15,058 bases of DNA from Collinsella sp. GTDB taxonomy: Bacteria > Actinomycetota > Coriobacteriia > Coriobacteriales > Coriobacteriaceae. Below the pieces are notes generated by a model, which searched no databases, had not been told where the DNA came from, and saw only the letters and a list, made by a program, of their open reading frames with translations. Each line of letters starts with the position of its first letter. Within the stretch, counting starts at the first letter, position 1. Where the stretch lies: positions 1 to 15,058 of the forward strand of contig JAUMNV010000127.1 of NCBI GenBank assembly GCA_031295725.1, given 5' to 3'. Shown here piece after piece: positions 7,487 to 13,850 of the stretch. The position numbers and the translations under genes are program-made.

Positions 7487-7525
7487 AACCTGCCAAAAAG
7501 GGACAGGTTTATTTTGGTAGGTTTT
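7485..7525 (+). terminator. terminator 1 with AAAGGGACA core (after the ABC operon)
   Basis: A 14-base arm (7485-7498) pairs with 7512-7525 with one G-U pair, around the loop AGGGACAGGTTTA. The stem begins inside the TAA stop codon. An alternative shorter hairpin, AAACCTG (7486-7492) with CAGGTTT (7504-7510) followed by ATTTT, is mutually exclusive with the long one. Confidence 0.75.
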
Positions 7526-7540
7526 ATCTGCGCAAACGTC

Positions 7541-7580
7541 AAAACCGCCGCAAAGGGACAGACGCCCTTGCGGCGGTTTT
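7541..7580 (+). terminator. terminator 2 with AAAGGGACA core
   Basis: AAAACCGCCGCAA (7541-7553) pairs perfectly with TTGCGGCGGTTTT (7568-7580). After a one-base bulge, GGG pairs with CCC around the loop ACAGACG. The terminal A/T runs make it usable in both directions. It follows terminator 1 by only 15 bases. Confidence 0.85.
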
Positions 7581-7643
7581 CGCATATTATGTCGATAATC
7601 CAGCGTCAGCAGGAACTACTGGTTAAAGACTAAGGAAACTGCC

Positions 7644-7808
7644 ACGAGAAGCTCTCTTCCCCGTCTCGCCTTGACCGCCGCACTCCTTGCCGGCGTGCTC
7701 GCCGGCGCCCCAGCTTACGCCACCGCGGCCACCCCATCTCAAGTTATCGGCCCGTCCGATGTGATCGGACGGGCTTCTTGGTGGGTATCATGGTTGGACG
7801 ATCATTAG
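7644..7808 (+). pseudogene. secreted-protein remnant with ACG in place of the start codon
   Basis: The frame from 7644 encodes 54 codons. Read with Met at the first position, it begins like an export signal: MRSSLPRLALTAALLAGV, then LAGAPAYA as a plausible signal-peptidase site and TAATPSQV. The first codon is ACG (7644-7646), preceded by AAGGA at exactly the distance expected of a ribosome binding site. No ATG, GTG or suitable TTG opens the frame upstream. After about residue 35 the frame runs into a terminator hairpin and ends at TAG in the mscS ribosome binding site, so the mature body is missing. I infer a decayed secreted-protein gene. A real small peptide with a non-standard start is less likely. 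Confidence 0.45.
7750..7780 (+). terminator. terminator upstream of mscS
   Basis: GCCCGTCCGAT (7750-7760) and ATCGGACGGGC (7764-7774) form a perfect 11-bp stem with a GTG loop, followed by TTCTTGG. Its presence implies that something between 7581 and 7749 is or was transcribed, in line with the secreted-protein remnant. Confidence 0.7.
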
Positions 7809-7822
7809 GAGGTTTTCCCTAC

Positions 7823-8590
7823 ATGGAATTGTTTGAGCCGATTCTTCATTTCTTTGAGCAACGGTGGGTCCACAACATCATCTGGGCCGTCATCTTGGCG
7901 ATAGGCACCGCCGTCGCCGCCAAGGTCGCATCCAAGACCTTGCACCATCTGCTTAGCCGAGACGATAACCCGCTTCCGGCATCGAGTATCTTCATCAACA
8001 TCGCGCGCGCCGTCATCTGGATGATCGGCGGCAGCTTTATCCTCGACAACTGCTTTGGCATTAACGCAAACGCGCTCGTCGCCGCTCTTGGCGTCGGCGG
8101 CATCGCCATCTCGCTCGGCTTTCAGGACACGCTGTCAAACCTTATCGGCGGCATGCAAGTGACCTTTATGGGCATCATCAAACCCGGCGACAATATCGAG
8201 GTCGGCGGCGTATCCGGCGTGGTCCAAGACATCACTTGGCGCCATACAACGATTGAGGATGCCTGTGGACAGACCATCATTGTGCCCAACTCCAACATCT
8301 CCAAGAACACGCTCGTGCATTTGATGCCCTTTGGGCGCGTGGCCGTGCCCGTTGCCGTAAAGGACACGTCTAAGTGGGCTTCCCTTGACGTGCTGGCAGA
8401 CGAGCTCACGAGCGCAACCAAAACGGCCGTCTCGCCCATCTCGGGCTTTGACAAGGAGCCCTACGTACTCTTTAGCGAAATCGGCGACTTTGGCATCAAA
8501 GGAAAGATCATCTTTATCGTCAGCGACGACAGCACTACTTTCACGGCAGCCGACGCCTGCATCCGCGCCATCGCCCCCATCATCGCCTAA
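7823..8590 (+). CDS. small-conductance mechanosensitive channel, MscS family
   Basis: The 255-residue membrane protein belongs to the MscS family, which releases solutes on hypo-osmotic shock. Two helices are seen at about 18-36 and 55-73. The pore-lining third helix follows at about 82-113, containing GVGGIAISLGFQDTLSNLIG, the strongest family signature. The cytoplasmic beta domain follows, with KPGDNIEVGG, GVVQDITWRHTTIED and IIVPNSNI at 120-170. The C-terminal alpha/beta vestibule domain completes the protein. The length is close to the E. coli MscS (286). I chose ATG 7823 because AGGAGG (7807-7812) precedes it. The longer frame from 7778 adds residues lying over the terminator and ribosome binding site. 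The stop codon overlaps the terminator stem behind it. Confidence 0.93.
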   Translation: MELFEPILHFFEQRWVHNIIWAVILAIGTAVAAKVASKTLHHLLSRDDNPLPASSIFINIARAVIWMIGGSFILDNCFGINANALVAALGVGGIAISLGFQDTLSNLIGGMQVTFMGIIKPGDNIEVGGVSGVVQDITWRHTTIEDACGQTIIVPNSNISKNTLVHLMPFGRVAVPVAVKDTSKWASLDVLADELTSATKTAVSPISGFDKEPYVLFSEIGDFGIKGKIIFIVSDDSTTFTAADACIRAIAPIIA

Positions 8591-8628
8591 ACCACCGCAA
8601 AGGGGACAGGCATCTTTGTAGTGGTTTT
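8589..8628 (+). terminator. terminator 3 with AAAGGGGACA core (after mscS)
   Basis: AAACCAC (8589-8595) pairs with GTGGTTT (8621-8627). After one C-A mismatch the stem resumes through CAAAG/CTTTG, around the loop GGGACAGGCAT. The stem begins with the last two bases of the mscS stop codon, and T residues follow. Confidence 0.75.
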
Positions 8629-8643
8629 CATTCGTGGTACCAT
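8616..8643 (+). promoter_or_regulatory. possible promoter of the ParB-BMP/phosphoesterase unit
   Basis: TTGTAG (8616-8621) and TACCAT (8638-8643), 16 bases apart with an extended TGG before the -10, could start transcription about 35 bases ahead of the ATG at 8684. The -35 overlaps the preceding terminator. GGTACCATGGTT (8636-8647) nearly repeats GGTATCATGGTT (7784-7795) ahead of mscS. The call is tentative. Confidence 0.35.
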
Positions 8644-8683
8644 GGTTCATATCGTTGTTTAAACGACTAAGGGAGTAGACACC

Positions 8684-10600
8684 ATGGAAGAGGCCTATCG
8701 TCAAGCACGCAAGCGCGGCGAGCAGGGACGCCGTCGCGCCATCAGCCAAAGCGAGCATCCATACCTTACGGACCTCGATAGCTTGGTTGCTCAGCTCCCC
8801 TTAGGTCAGCGAGAGAATGTCGGTCTGCGTGATATTCCGCTCGAAATGGTCGTCGGCACGGTCACCAAAGGCCGTCAGTCCGCCTTTTCGTGTAACTTTA
8901 TGCCCCTGCTTCCGTTTAGCACCGAGTTCGCCCGCAAGTGGTCCAACCTCTACGACATCCAGGTAACCGAGGGCTATCGCGACCCCATCATCGTCACCGA
9001 GTTCATGCATCGGTTCTATGTCCAGGAAGGCAACAAACGCGTCAGTGTCCTCAAATTCCTAGACGCCCCGACGGTTTCGGCCAAGGTCACCCGTCTCTAC
9101 CCCGGCACATGGGATTCCGTCGAAAGCCGCCTGTACGGCGAGTTCTGCGCGTTTTGGCGCGTCTGCCCCCTATACGAGATCGAGTTCTCGCGTGAGGGAA
9201 GCTACGAAACGCTCGCGAAGATGCTCGGTCAGAACCTTATCGAAAAATGGCCGCAGAAAAAGGTCGACTACCTGCGCCACACTTTCCTGCTCTTTAAGCG
9301 TGCCTACCTTCGCGCAGGCGGCGATCACCTGGACATTACGCCCGCCGACGCCATGCTCGTCTACCTCAATGTGTACAACCAGGACCGCCTGCTGGATACG
9401 CCAACGGATATCGTCGTAAACCGCCTGTGCAAGATCTGGCGCGAGCTGGTCATTGCCGGCAAAAATGACGAGGACAAGGTCGATCTTGTCGAAGCACCGA
9501 GCGTCGACGAGGAGGAGACGCCCGCCAAGTCCACCTCTGGCGTGCTCAACTTCTTTATGGGCAAGACCGTCTACTCGACGGCCAACCCCCTGCGCATCGC
9601 CTTTATCCATGAGTTCCCCTGTGCGACGTCGAGCTGGGACAGCCTGCACGACCAAGGGCGTCAGTATCTCGATGAGCACTTTGACGGTATCGTGCGCACC
9701 GAGGCGTTCGAGGACTGTCACGATCCGGATGTGTTCTACGCCGCCGTGGAAACGGCTGTCAAACATGGAGCAAACGTCATCTTCTCGACCTCGCACCGCC
9801 TGATGGAATACACGCTCAGGGCTGCCGTTGAGTATCCCCGGGTTCGGTTCCTCAACTGCTCTATCGGCCTTCCCCATCAAAGCGTCCGTTCGTACTTTGG
9901 CAAGATGTACGAGGCCAAGTTTCTGCTGGGCGCCCTTGCGGCCAGCATGGCGGACAACCACCGCATCGGTTACCACGCGTCGGTCTTCGCCTCGGGCGCA
10001 CTCAGCGAGATCAACGCCTTTGCGATTGGCGCCTCGCTGCTCGACCCGCGCGCGCAGGTCATCCTCACCTGGGGCGATGTTCCCGCCGGTGGTCTTGCCG
10101 AAGCCATGTGCCGCGAAGGCGTAAGCGTCATGACCGGCGCTGACATGTCAAAGTCGCTCGAAGACCCAACGGCCTACGGGCTTCACCGCTTGGTCGACGG
10201 CAAAGTCACCGGCATCGCCATGCCCGTATGGAACTGGGGCCGTTACTACGAGCTCATCGTTCGCAGCCTTCTTCACGGCACGTGGGACGAGACCAGCGAC
10301 GACAACCAAGTGCGCGCTGTCAACTACTGGTATGGCATGAGCTCCGGCGTTATCGACATCCGTTACGCTCCGGGCCTACCCTACCAAACGCGCAAACTCG
10401 TGCAGTTGCTCCGCAACGGCATTGTTGTGGGATCCATCAACCCCTTTGGCGGCGAGCTCCACAGCCAGAACGGCGTGGTACAGATCGAAGGCTTCCCTCC
10501 GCTGCCGAGCACGCAGATTGTCGAGATGAATTGGCTGGCGGACAACGTGGTAGGCACCATTCCGCAGCTCGACGATGAGCCGAAAGTCCCTGCCCTATGA
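8684..10600 (+). CDS. cytosolic ParB-like/BMP (PnrA-like) fusion protein
   Basis: The 638-residue protein has no signal peptide, lipobox or membrane segment, so it should be cytoplasmic. Residues about 50-140 resemble a ParB/sulfiredoxin-like domain: YRDPIIVTEFMHRFYV, then EGNKRVSVLKF where ParB proteins carry GERRLRA-type sequence. Residues about 150-265 are a mostly helical region of unknown role, and 265-300 an acidic linker. From about 302 (LRIAFIHEF) to 590 it looks like a BMP/PnrA-type periplasmic binding domain, with SYFGKMYEAKFLLGALAASM and DNHRIGYHASVFASG. Secreted members of that family bind purine nucleosides. Automatic annotation would call it an ABC substrate-binding protein, but secretion and transporter partners are missing. 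I infer an intracellular ligand sensor acting with the overlapping phosphoesterase gene. The ATG at 8684 follows AAGGGAG by 8 bases. Confidence 0.8.
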   Translation: MEEAYRQARKRGEQGRRRAISQSEHPYLTDLDSLVAQLPLGQRENVGLRDIPLEMVVGTVTKGRQSAFSCNFMPLLPFSTEFARKWSNLYDIQVTEGYRDPIIVTEFMHRFYVQEGNKRVSVLKFLDAPTVSAKVTRLYPGTWDSVESRLYGEFCAFWRVCPLYEIEFSREGSYETLAKMLGQNLIEKWPQKKVDYLRHTFLLFKRAYLRAGGDHLDITPADAMLVYLNVYNQDRLLDTPTDIVVNRLCKIWRELVIAGKNDEDKVDLVEAPSVDEEETPAKSTSGVLNFFMGKTVYSTANPLRIAFIHEFPCATSSWDSLHDQGRQYLDEHFDGIVRTEAFEDCHDPDVFYAAVETAVKHGANVIFSTSHRLMEYTLRAAVEYPRVRFLNCSIGLPHQSVRSYFGKMYEAKFLLGALAASMADNHRIGYHASVFASGALSEINAFAIGASLLDPRAQVILTWGDVPAGGLAEAMCREGVSVMTGADMSKSLEDPTAYGLHRLVDGKVTGIAMPVWNWGRYYELIVRSLLHGTWDETSDDNQVRAVNYWYGMSSGVIDIRYAPGLPYQTRKLVQLLRNGIVVGSINPFGGELHSQNGVVQIEGFPPLPSTQIVEMNWLADNVVGTIPQLDDEPKVPAL

Positions 10601-11307
10601 AAATCCTTGCCATAGCCGATACCGAAGAACGATGCCTTTGGGAGTGCTTTCGCAAGGAACGCTTTGAGGGAGTCGACCTGATTTTGTCCGCCGGCGATCT
10701 GGACCCGGACTATCTTGAGTTTTTGGTTACGGTCATCAACAAACCGCTCATCTACGTGCGCGGCAATCACGATGACCGCTACGCACGTCATGCACCGGGT
10801 GGATGTATCTGCGTAGAGGACAGCGTGTACACGTACCGAGGGATTCGCATTGCGGGCCTTGGCGGGTCCATGCGTTATCGCGACGGCGCCAACATGTACA
10901 CCGAACGCGAGATGTCCAAGCGCATGCGTAAGCTGTCGCGTAAGGTTAGGATGGTCGGCGGGTGCGACATTCTGCTTACCCATGCACCCGCCGCCGGTAT
11001 GGGTGATCTGGACGATCTGCCGCATCGAGGATTCGAGTGTTTTAACACAGCACTCGAATCTTGGAATCCCGACTACATGGTGCACGGGCATGTGCACCAA
11101 AGCTACGGTTGCGATTTTCAGCGCGAGCGTCAGCATGTGTGTGGAACGACGATCATCAACGCCTGCGGCTATACGCAGTTTGAGCTCGACCAGACGCACT
11201 GCCCCATCCGCGGCTGGCAAGCAGCTTGGCTCAACTCACAAACCATGCGCCGCGAGCTCAAACGCCACGAAGCCATCGAGTCTTCAACAGCCAGAACACC
11301 CTGGTAA
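10597..11307 (+). CDS. calcineurin-like metallophosphoesterase with DxE first motif
   Basis: The 236-residue cytosolic protein has the calcineurin-like phosphoesterase motifs in order: Asp8 (IADTEE), GD at 33-34 (SAGDLD), GNHDD at 56-60, LLTHAP with His129, and HGHVH with His163, His165 and His167. These residues bind two metal ions and hydrolyse phosphomono- or diesters. The first motif is usually D-x-H; here residue 10 is glutamate, which may change the metal site. I recall related Firmicutes proteins with the same change, but this is unverified. The start codon overlaps the stop of the ParB-BMP gene as ATGA, so the two should be translated together. That suggests the fusion protein senses or delivers a nucleoside-like ligand and the phosphoesterase acts on a related phosphate compound. 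This functional link is inference. Confidence 0.88.
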   Translation: MKILAIADTEERCLWECFRKERFEGVDLILSAGDLDPDYLEFLVTVINKPLIYVRGNHDDRYARHAPGGCICVEDSVYTYRGIRIAGLGGSMRYRDGANMYTEREMSKRMRKLSRKVRMVGGCDILLTHAPAAGMGDLDDLPHRGFECFNTALESWNPDYMVHGHVHQSYGCDFQRERQHVCGTTIINACGYTQFELDQTHCPIRGWQAAWLNSQTMRRELKRHEAIESSTARTPW

Positions 11308-11308
11308 C

Positions 11309-11346
11309 CACCATAAAGGGGACACTGTCCCCTTTATGGTGCTTTT
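11309..11346 (+). terminator. terminator 4 with AAAGGGGACA core (after the phosphoesterase gene)
   Basis: CACCATAAAGGGGAC (11309-11323) pairs perfectly with GTCCCCTTTATGGTG (11327-11341) around ACT, followed by CTTTT. The stem starts two bases after the TAA stop codon. It is the most perfect of the four related hairpins. Confidence 0.9.
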
Positions 11347-11357
11347 GACGCGATAGC

Positions 11358-11397
11358 AAGAAACCCGGTCCTGCACAAGGCAGAACCGGGTTTCTTT
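11358..11397. terminator. bidirectional terminator between the convergent operons (end of rplA)
   Basis: AAGAAACCCGGT (11358-11369) pairs perfectly with ACCGGGTTTCTT (11385-11396), and CTGC/GCAG pairs inside the loop. T-rich ends occur on both strands. It ends the minus-strand rpmG-to-rplA transcript and backs up terminator 4 for the plus-strand unit. Confidence 0.85.
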
Positions 11398-11432
11398 AGC
11401 AATGCTTGCTGTACTCAGGCAGTAACTAGCAG

Positions 11433-12140
11433 TTACTCAGCCAGGAAGTCACGCTGGACAGCGGGATCGACCTTGACGCCAGGGCCCATGGTGGAAGACA
11501 CGGAGATGGACTTGACGTACTTGCCCTTAGCAGAAGAGGGCTTGACGCGCAGAATCTCGGTGTACAGGGCAGCGTAGTTCTCGACGAGCTGCTGCTCAGA
11601 GAAGGACTTCTTGCCCAGGGGCACGTGGCAGATGCCGTAGCGGTCGGCGCGGTACTCAACGCGGCCGGCCTTGAGCTCGGAGACCATCTTGGCGACGTCC
11701 ATGGTCACGGTGCCGAGCTTGGGGTTCGGCATGAGGCCACGGGGACCAAGGATCTTACCGATGCGGCCAACCTTGGCCATCATGTTCGGCGTAGCGATAG
11801 CGGCGTCGAAGTTGATCTCGCCCTTCTGAATCTGGGCGACGAGCTCGTCGGAACCGATGATGTCGGCGCCGGCAGCCTCAGCCTCACGGGCCTTCTCGCC
11901 CTCGGCGAAGACGGCAACACGAACGGTCTTGCCGGTGCCGTGGGGCAGGGAGATGGAACCACGAATGTTCTGGTCAGCCTTACGAGTATCGATGCCCAGA
12001 CGGAAGTGAGCCTCGACGGTCTCGTCGAACTTGGCGGTGTCGAGCTCCTTGATGAGCTTGGCAGCCTGAAGGGGGGTGTAGAGCGTGGCGCGGTCGATCT
12101 TCTCGGCAGCGGCGTTATAGCTCTTACCATGCTTAGCCAT
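11433..12140 (-). CDS. rplA: 50S ribosomal protein L1
   Basis: The 235-residue protein is ribosomal protein L1, which forms the mobile L1 stalk near the E site and in many bacteria represses its own operon by binding the mRNA. The family signature KVGRIGKILGPRGLMPNPK is intact, as are the flanking two-domain segments (KFDETVEAHFRLGID, and VSSTMGPGVKVD near the end). The length is standard. I chose the ATG at 12140, with AGGAGG 8 bases upstream. An ATG two codons earlier (12146) is only 2 bases from that site. It is the last gene of the operon, 117 bases after rplK, and is followed by the shared terminator. Confidence 0.98.
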   Translation of the reverse strand: MAKHGKSYNAAAEKIDRATLYTPLQAAKLIKELDTAKFDETVEAHFRLGIDTRKADQNIRGSISLPHGTGKTVRVAVFAEGEKAREAEAAGADIIGSDELVAQIQKGEINFDAAIATPNMMAKVGRIGKILGPRGLMPNPKLGTVTMDVAKMVSELKAGRVEYRADRYGICHVPLGKKSFSEQQLVENYAALYTEILRVKPSSAKGKYVKSISVSSTMGPGVKVDPAVQRDFLAE

Positions 12141-12190
12141 GTGCATTACCTCCTGTGGTTAAACGGGCGTGAGCCCTCCCACATCGTATC

Positions 12191-12239
12191 GTGTGCCCTA
12201 TTGCACACATTTAACGGGCGCCCCGGTCGGAGCACCCGT
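12191..12239 (-). promoter_or_regulatory. paired hairpins in the rplK-rplA spacer
   Basis: Two small hairpins lie in the 117-base spacer of the mRNA: GCACAC/GTGTGC (12203-12208 with 12191-12196) and an 8-bp stem of 12232-12239 with 12214-12221 containing one G-U pair. They could be processing or mRNA-stability structures, or part of translational control of rplA. No independent evidence supports a specific role. Confidence 0.35.
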
Positions 12240-12257
12240 CGTTACCATAAGAAATCG

Positions 12258-12686
12258 CTACTCAGCGATGGTGACGCCCATGGAACGGGCGGTACCGGCG
12301 ATGATCTTCTTGGCGGCGTCAATGTCGTTGGCATTGAGGTCCGGCATCTTGATCTCGGCGATCTTGGTGAGCTGCTCCTGGGAGAGCTGACCAACCTTGT
12401 CGGCCTGGGGCTTAGCGGAACCAGACTTGAGGTTCAGCTCCTTCTTGATGAGGTGAGCCGCCGGCGGGGTCTTGGTGATGAAGGAGAAGGACTTATCCTC
12501 GTAGACAGAGATCTCAACGGGGATGATGTCGCCCTTCTTGTCCTGCGTCTCGGCGTTAAAGGCCTGGCAGAACTGCATGATGTTCACGCCAGCAGCGCCC
12601 AGGGCGGGGCCGACGGGAGGAGCGGGGTTAGCTGCACCAGCAGGAATCTGGAGCTTAATGACGTTGGCAACCTTCTTCTCAGCCAT
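12258..12686 (-). CDS. rplK: 50S ribosomal protein L11
   Basis: The 142-residue protein is L11, which forms the GTPase-associated centre with 23S rRNA and is needed for stringent-response sensing and factor binding. The N-terminal domain carries IKLQIPAGAANPAPPVGPAL and GVNIMQFCQAFNAET. The C-terminal rRNA-binding domain has TKTPPAAHLIKKEL and ends in KKIIAGTARSMGVTI. The length is normal. The ATG at 12686 is preceded by AAAGGA. The Met two codons earlier leaves no room for a binding site. It lies 120 bases after nusG in the operon. That spacer shows no clear promoter, so co-transcription is likely. Confidence 0.98.
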   Translation of the reverse strand: MAEKKVANVIKLQIPAGAANPAPPVGPALGAAGVNIMQFCQAFNAETQDKKGDIIPVEISVYEDKSFSFITKTPPAAHLIKKELNLKSGSAKPQADKVGQLSQEQLTKIAEIKMPDLNANDIDAAKKIIAGTARSMGVTIAE

Positions 12687-12806
12687 GGTCATTCCTTTCG
12701 AATCACGAGTGTGAAGTACTTGCTATATCGTAAGCACGCACGTGTTAGAAGCACTCCTGAGATGAGCAGTCACAGAAGAAGCACGCTCGCGCGAACGGAC
12801 GAAAAC

Positions 12807-13343
12807 TTAAGCGATGACAGCGACCTGGTTAAAGTCGAGCTCGACCGGCGTCTCGCGGCCAAAGATCATCAGCGTGACCTTGAGCTTGCCAGCCTCGGTG
12901 TTAACCTCGGAGACCTTGCCATCAAAGTCGGTAAGCGGGCCATCGGTGACGCGGACGGACGTGCCGACCTGAATATCAACCGAGGTGCGCTTGGGCGAAT
13001 CGCCCTTACCGGGACGACGAGTCATCTTATTGTACTCGTCGCGGGAAAGCGGAGCGGGCTTGCCGTTGCCGCCTAGGAAACCGGTGACGCCAGGCGTGTT
13101 ACGAACACACGTCCAAGCATCGTCATCCATCTCCATGCGGACCAGGACATAACCCGGGAAGATCTTGGAATCCTTGGTTTCACGCTTGCCACCCTCTTTA
13201 ATCTCGGTGACGCGCTCCATAGGAATCTCGATATCAAAGATACGGTCCTGCATGCCCATGGTCTCGATGCGATGCTCGAGATCGGACTTAACGCGGTTCT
13301 CGTATCCAGAGTAAGTGTGAACGACGTACCAACGCTTAGACAT
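12807..13343 (-). CDS. nusG: transcription termination/antitermination protein NusG
   Basis: The 178-residue protein is NusG, which binds RNA polymerase beside the nascent RNA and links it to Rho or to the ribosome. The NGN domain occupies about 1-110 (RWYVVHTYSGYENRVKSDL, KIFPGYVLVRMEM, VRNTPGVTGFLG). The KOW domain is at about 124-178 (VGTSVRVTDGPLTDFDGKV through the ELDFNQV end). The length is typical of the short bacterial form, without the extended acidic N-terminus of many other actinobacteria. The start codon lies 3 bases after the secE stop, and its binding site GAGGGG lies inside the end of secE. The pair is therefore tightly coupled. Confidence 0.98.
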   Translation of the reverse strand: MSKRWYVVHTYSGYENRVKSDLEHRIETMGMQDRIFDIEIPMERVTEIKEGGKRETKDSKIFPGYVLVRMEMDDDAWTCVRNTPGVTGFLGGNGKPAPLSRDEYNKMTRRPGKGDSPKRTSVDIQVGTSVRVTDGPLTDFDGKVSEVNTEAGKLKVTLMIFGRETPVELDFNQVAVIA

Positions 13344-13346
13344 GGT

Positions 13347-13685
13347 TTAGCCCCTCAATCCAGAGAACAGAGCAAGAGCCTCGCCAAAGCCAGCATCGAG
13401 CAGAGCGATGACGACGCCGACGACGATCAGAGAAGCGCAAACGACAACCGAGTAGTTCACGAGCTCCTTCTTATCGGGCCACGTGACACGCTTCATCTCG
13501 GACTTGACCGAAGCGAAATACTTCTTGGTGCGGGCGAAGAAACCAGGCTTCTCGTTCTTCTTGGACTTCGCAGCCTTCTCGTTCTTCTTGGCAACGGCCT
13601 TCTTGGCCTCAACCTTGGAGTTGGCGGCAGCTTTGTTGGCAGGTGCCGGCTGCTGAGCCTTCTTCTTGTTCTTCTTGTTGGCCAT
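13347..13685 (-). CDS. secE: preprotein translocase subunit SecE
   Basis: The 112-residue protein is the SecE subunit that clamps SecY in the membrane. The conserved amphipathic segment KSEMKRVTWPDKKEL is at 61-75, followed by one transmembrane helix at about 77-96. The first 46 residues are a Lys/Ala-rich, probably disordered extension that minimal SecE proteins lack. The ATG at 13685 follows GGAGG by 8 bases. The gene lies between tRNA-Trp and nusG in the standard order. A terminator-like hairpin upstream may reduce or process read-through from the tRNA. Confidence 0.96.
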   Translation of the reverse strand: MANKKNKKKAQQPAPANKAAANSKVEAKKAVAKKNEKAAKSKKNEKPGFFARTKKYFASVKSEMKRVTWPDKKELVNYSVVVCASLIVVGVVIALLDAGFGEALALFSGLRG

Positions 13686-13724
13686 TTGGGTTACCTCCGC
13701 GCAATGCGCTTATACATGAGTAAA

Positions 13725-13752
13725 CCGTAAGCCCCCAAGTGGGAGCTTACGG
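13725..13752 (-). terminator. hairpin between tRNA-Trp and secE (attenuator or processing site)
   Basis: On the minus strand, 13752-13741 and 13736-13725 form a 12-bp stem with one G-U pair and a four-base loop, followed by TTTACT. It is 10 bases past the tRNA 3' end. It could be a partial terminator or a substrate for tRNA 3' processing. Further down, TATAAG could be a -10 for secE, but its -35 is poor. Confidence 0.45.
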
Positions 13753-13761
13753 AATAATGAC

Positions 13762-13837
13762 TGGCACGCCAGGAAGGACTCGAACCCTCAACACTCGGTT
13801 TTGGAGACCGATGCTCTACCAATTGAACTACTGGCGT
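13762..13837 (-). tRNA. tRNA-Trp (anticodon CCA)
   Basis: The 76-base gene folds as a standard cloverleaf. The acceptor stem ACGCCAG pairs with CTGGCGT, the discriminator is G, and the 3' CCA is encoded. The anticodon loop CTCCAAA lies between TCGGT and ACCGA, with anticodon CCA at 13804-13802. The T-loop GGTTCGAGTCC is intact. It sits 13 bases after rpmG and is probably released from the rpmG-secE-nusG transcript by processing. Confidence 0.97.
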
Positions 13838-13850
13838 ATGTGACTAGAGA

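Noticed and set aside
12687..12806. Separate promoter for rplK-rplA
   Set aside because: I looked for -35/-10 pairs on the minus strand and found none better than chance.
11625..13076. 483-residue plus-strand open frame across rplA, rplK and nusG
   Set aside because: It runs antisense to three certain genes and through their spacers, so it is a compositional artefact.
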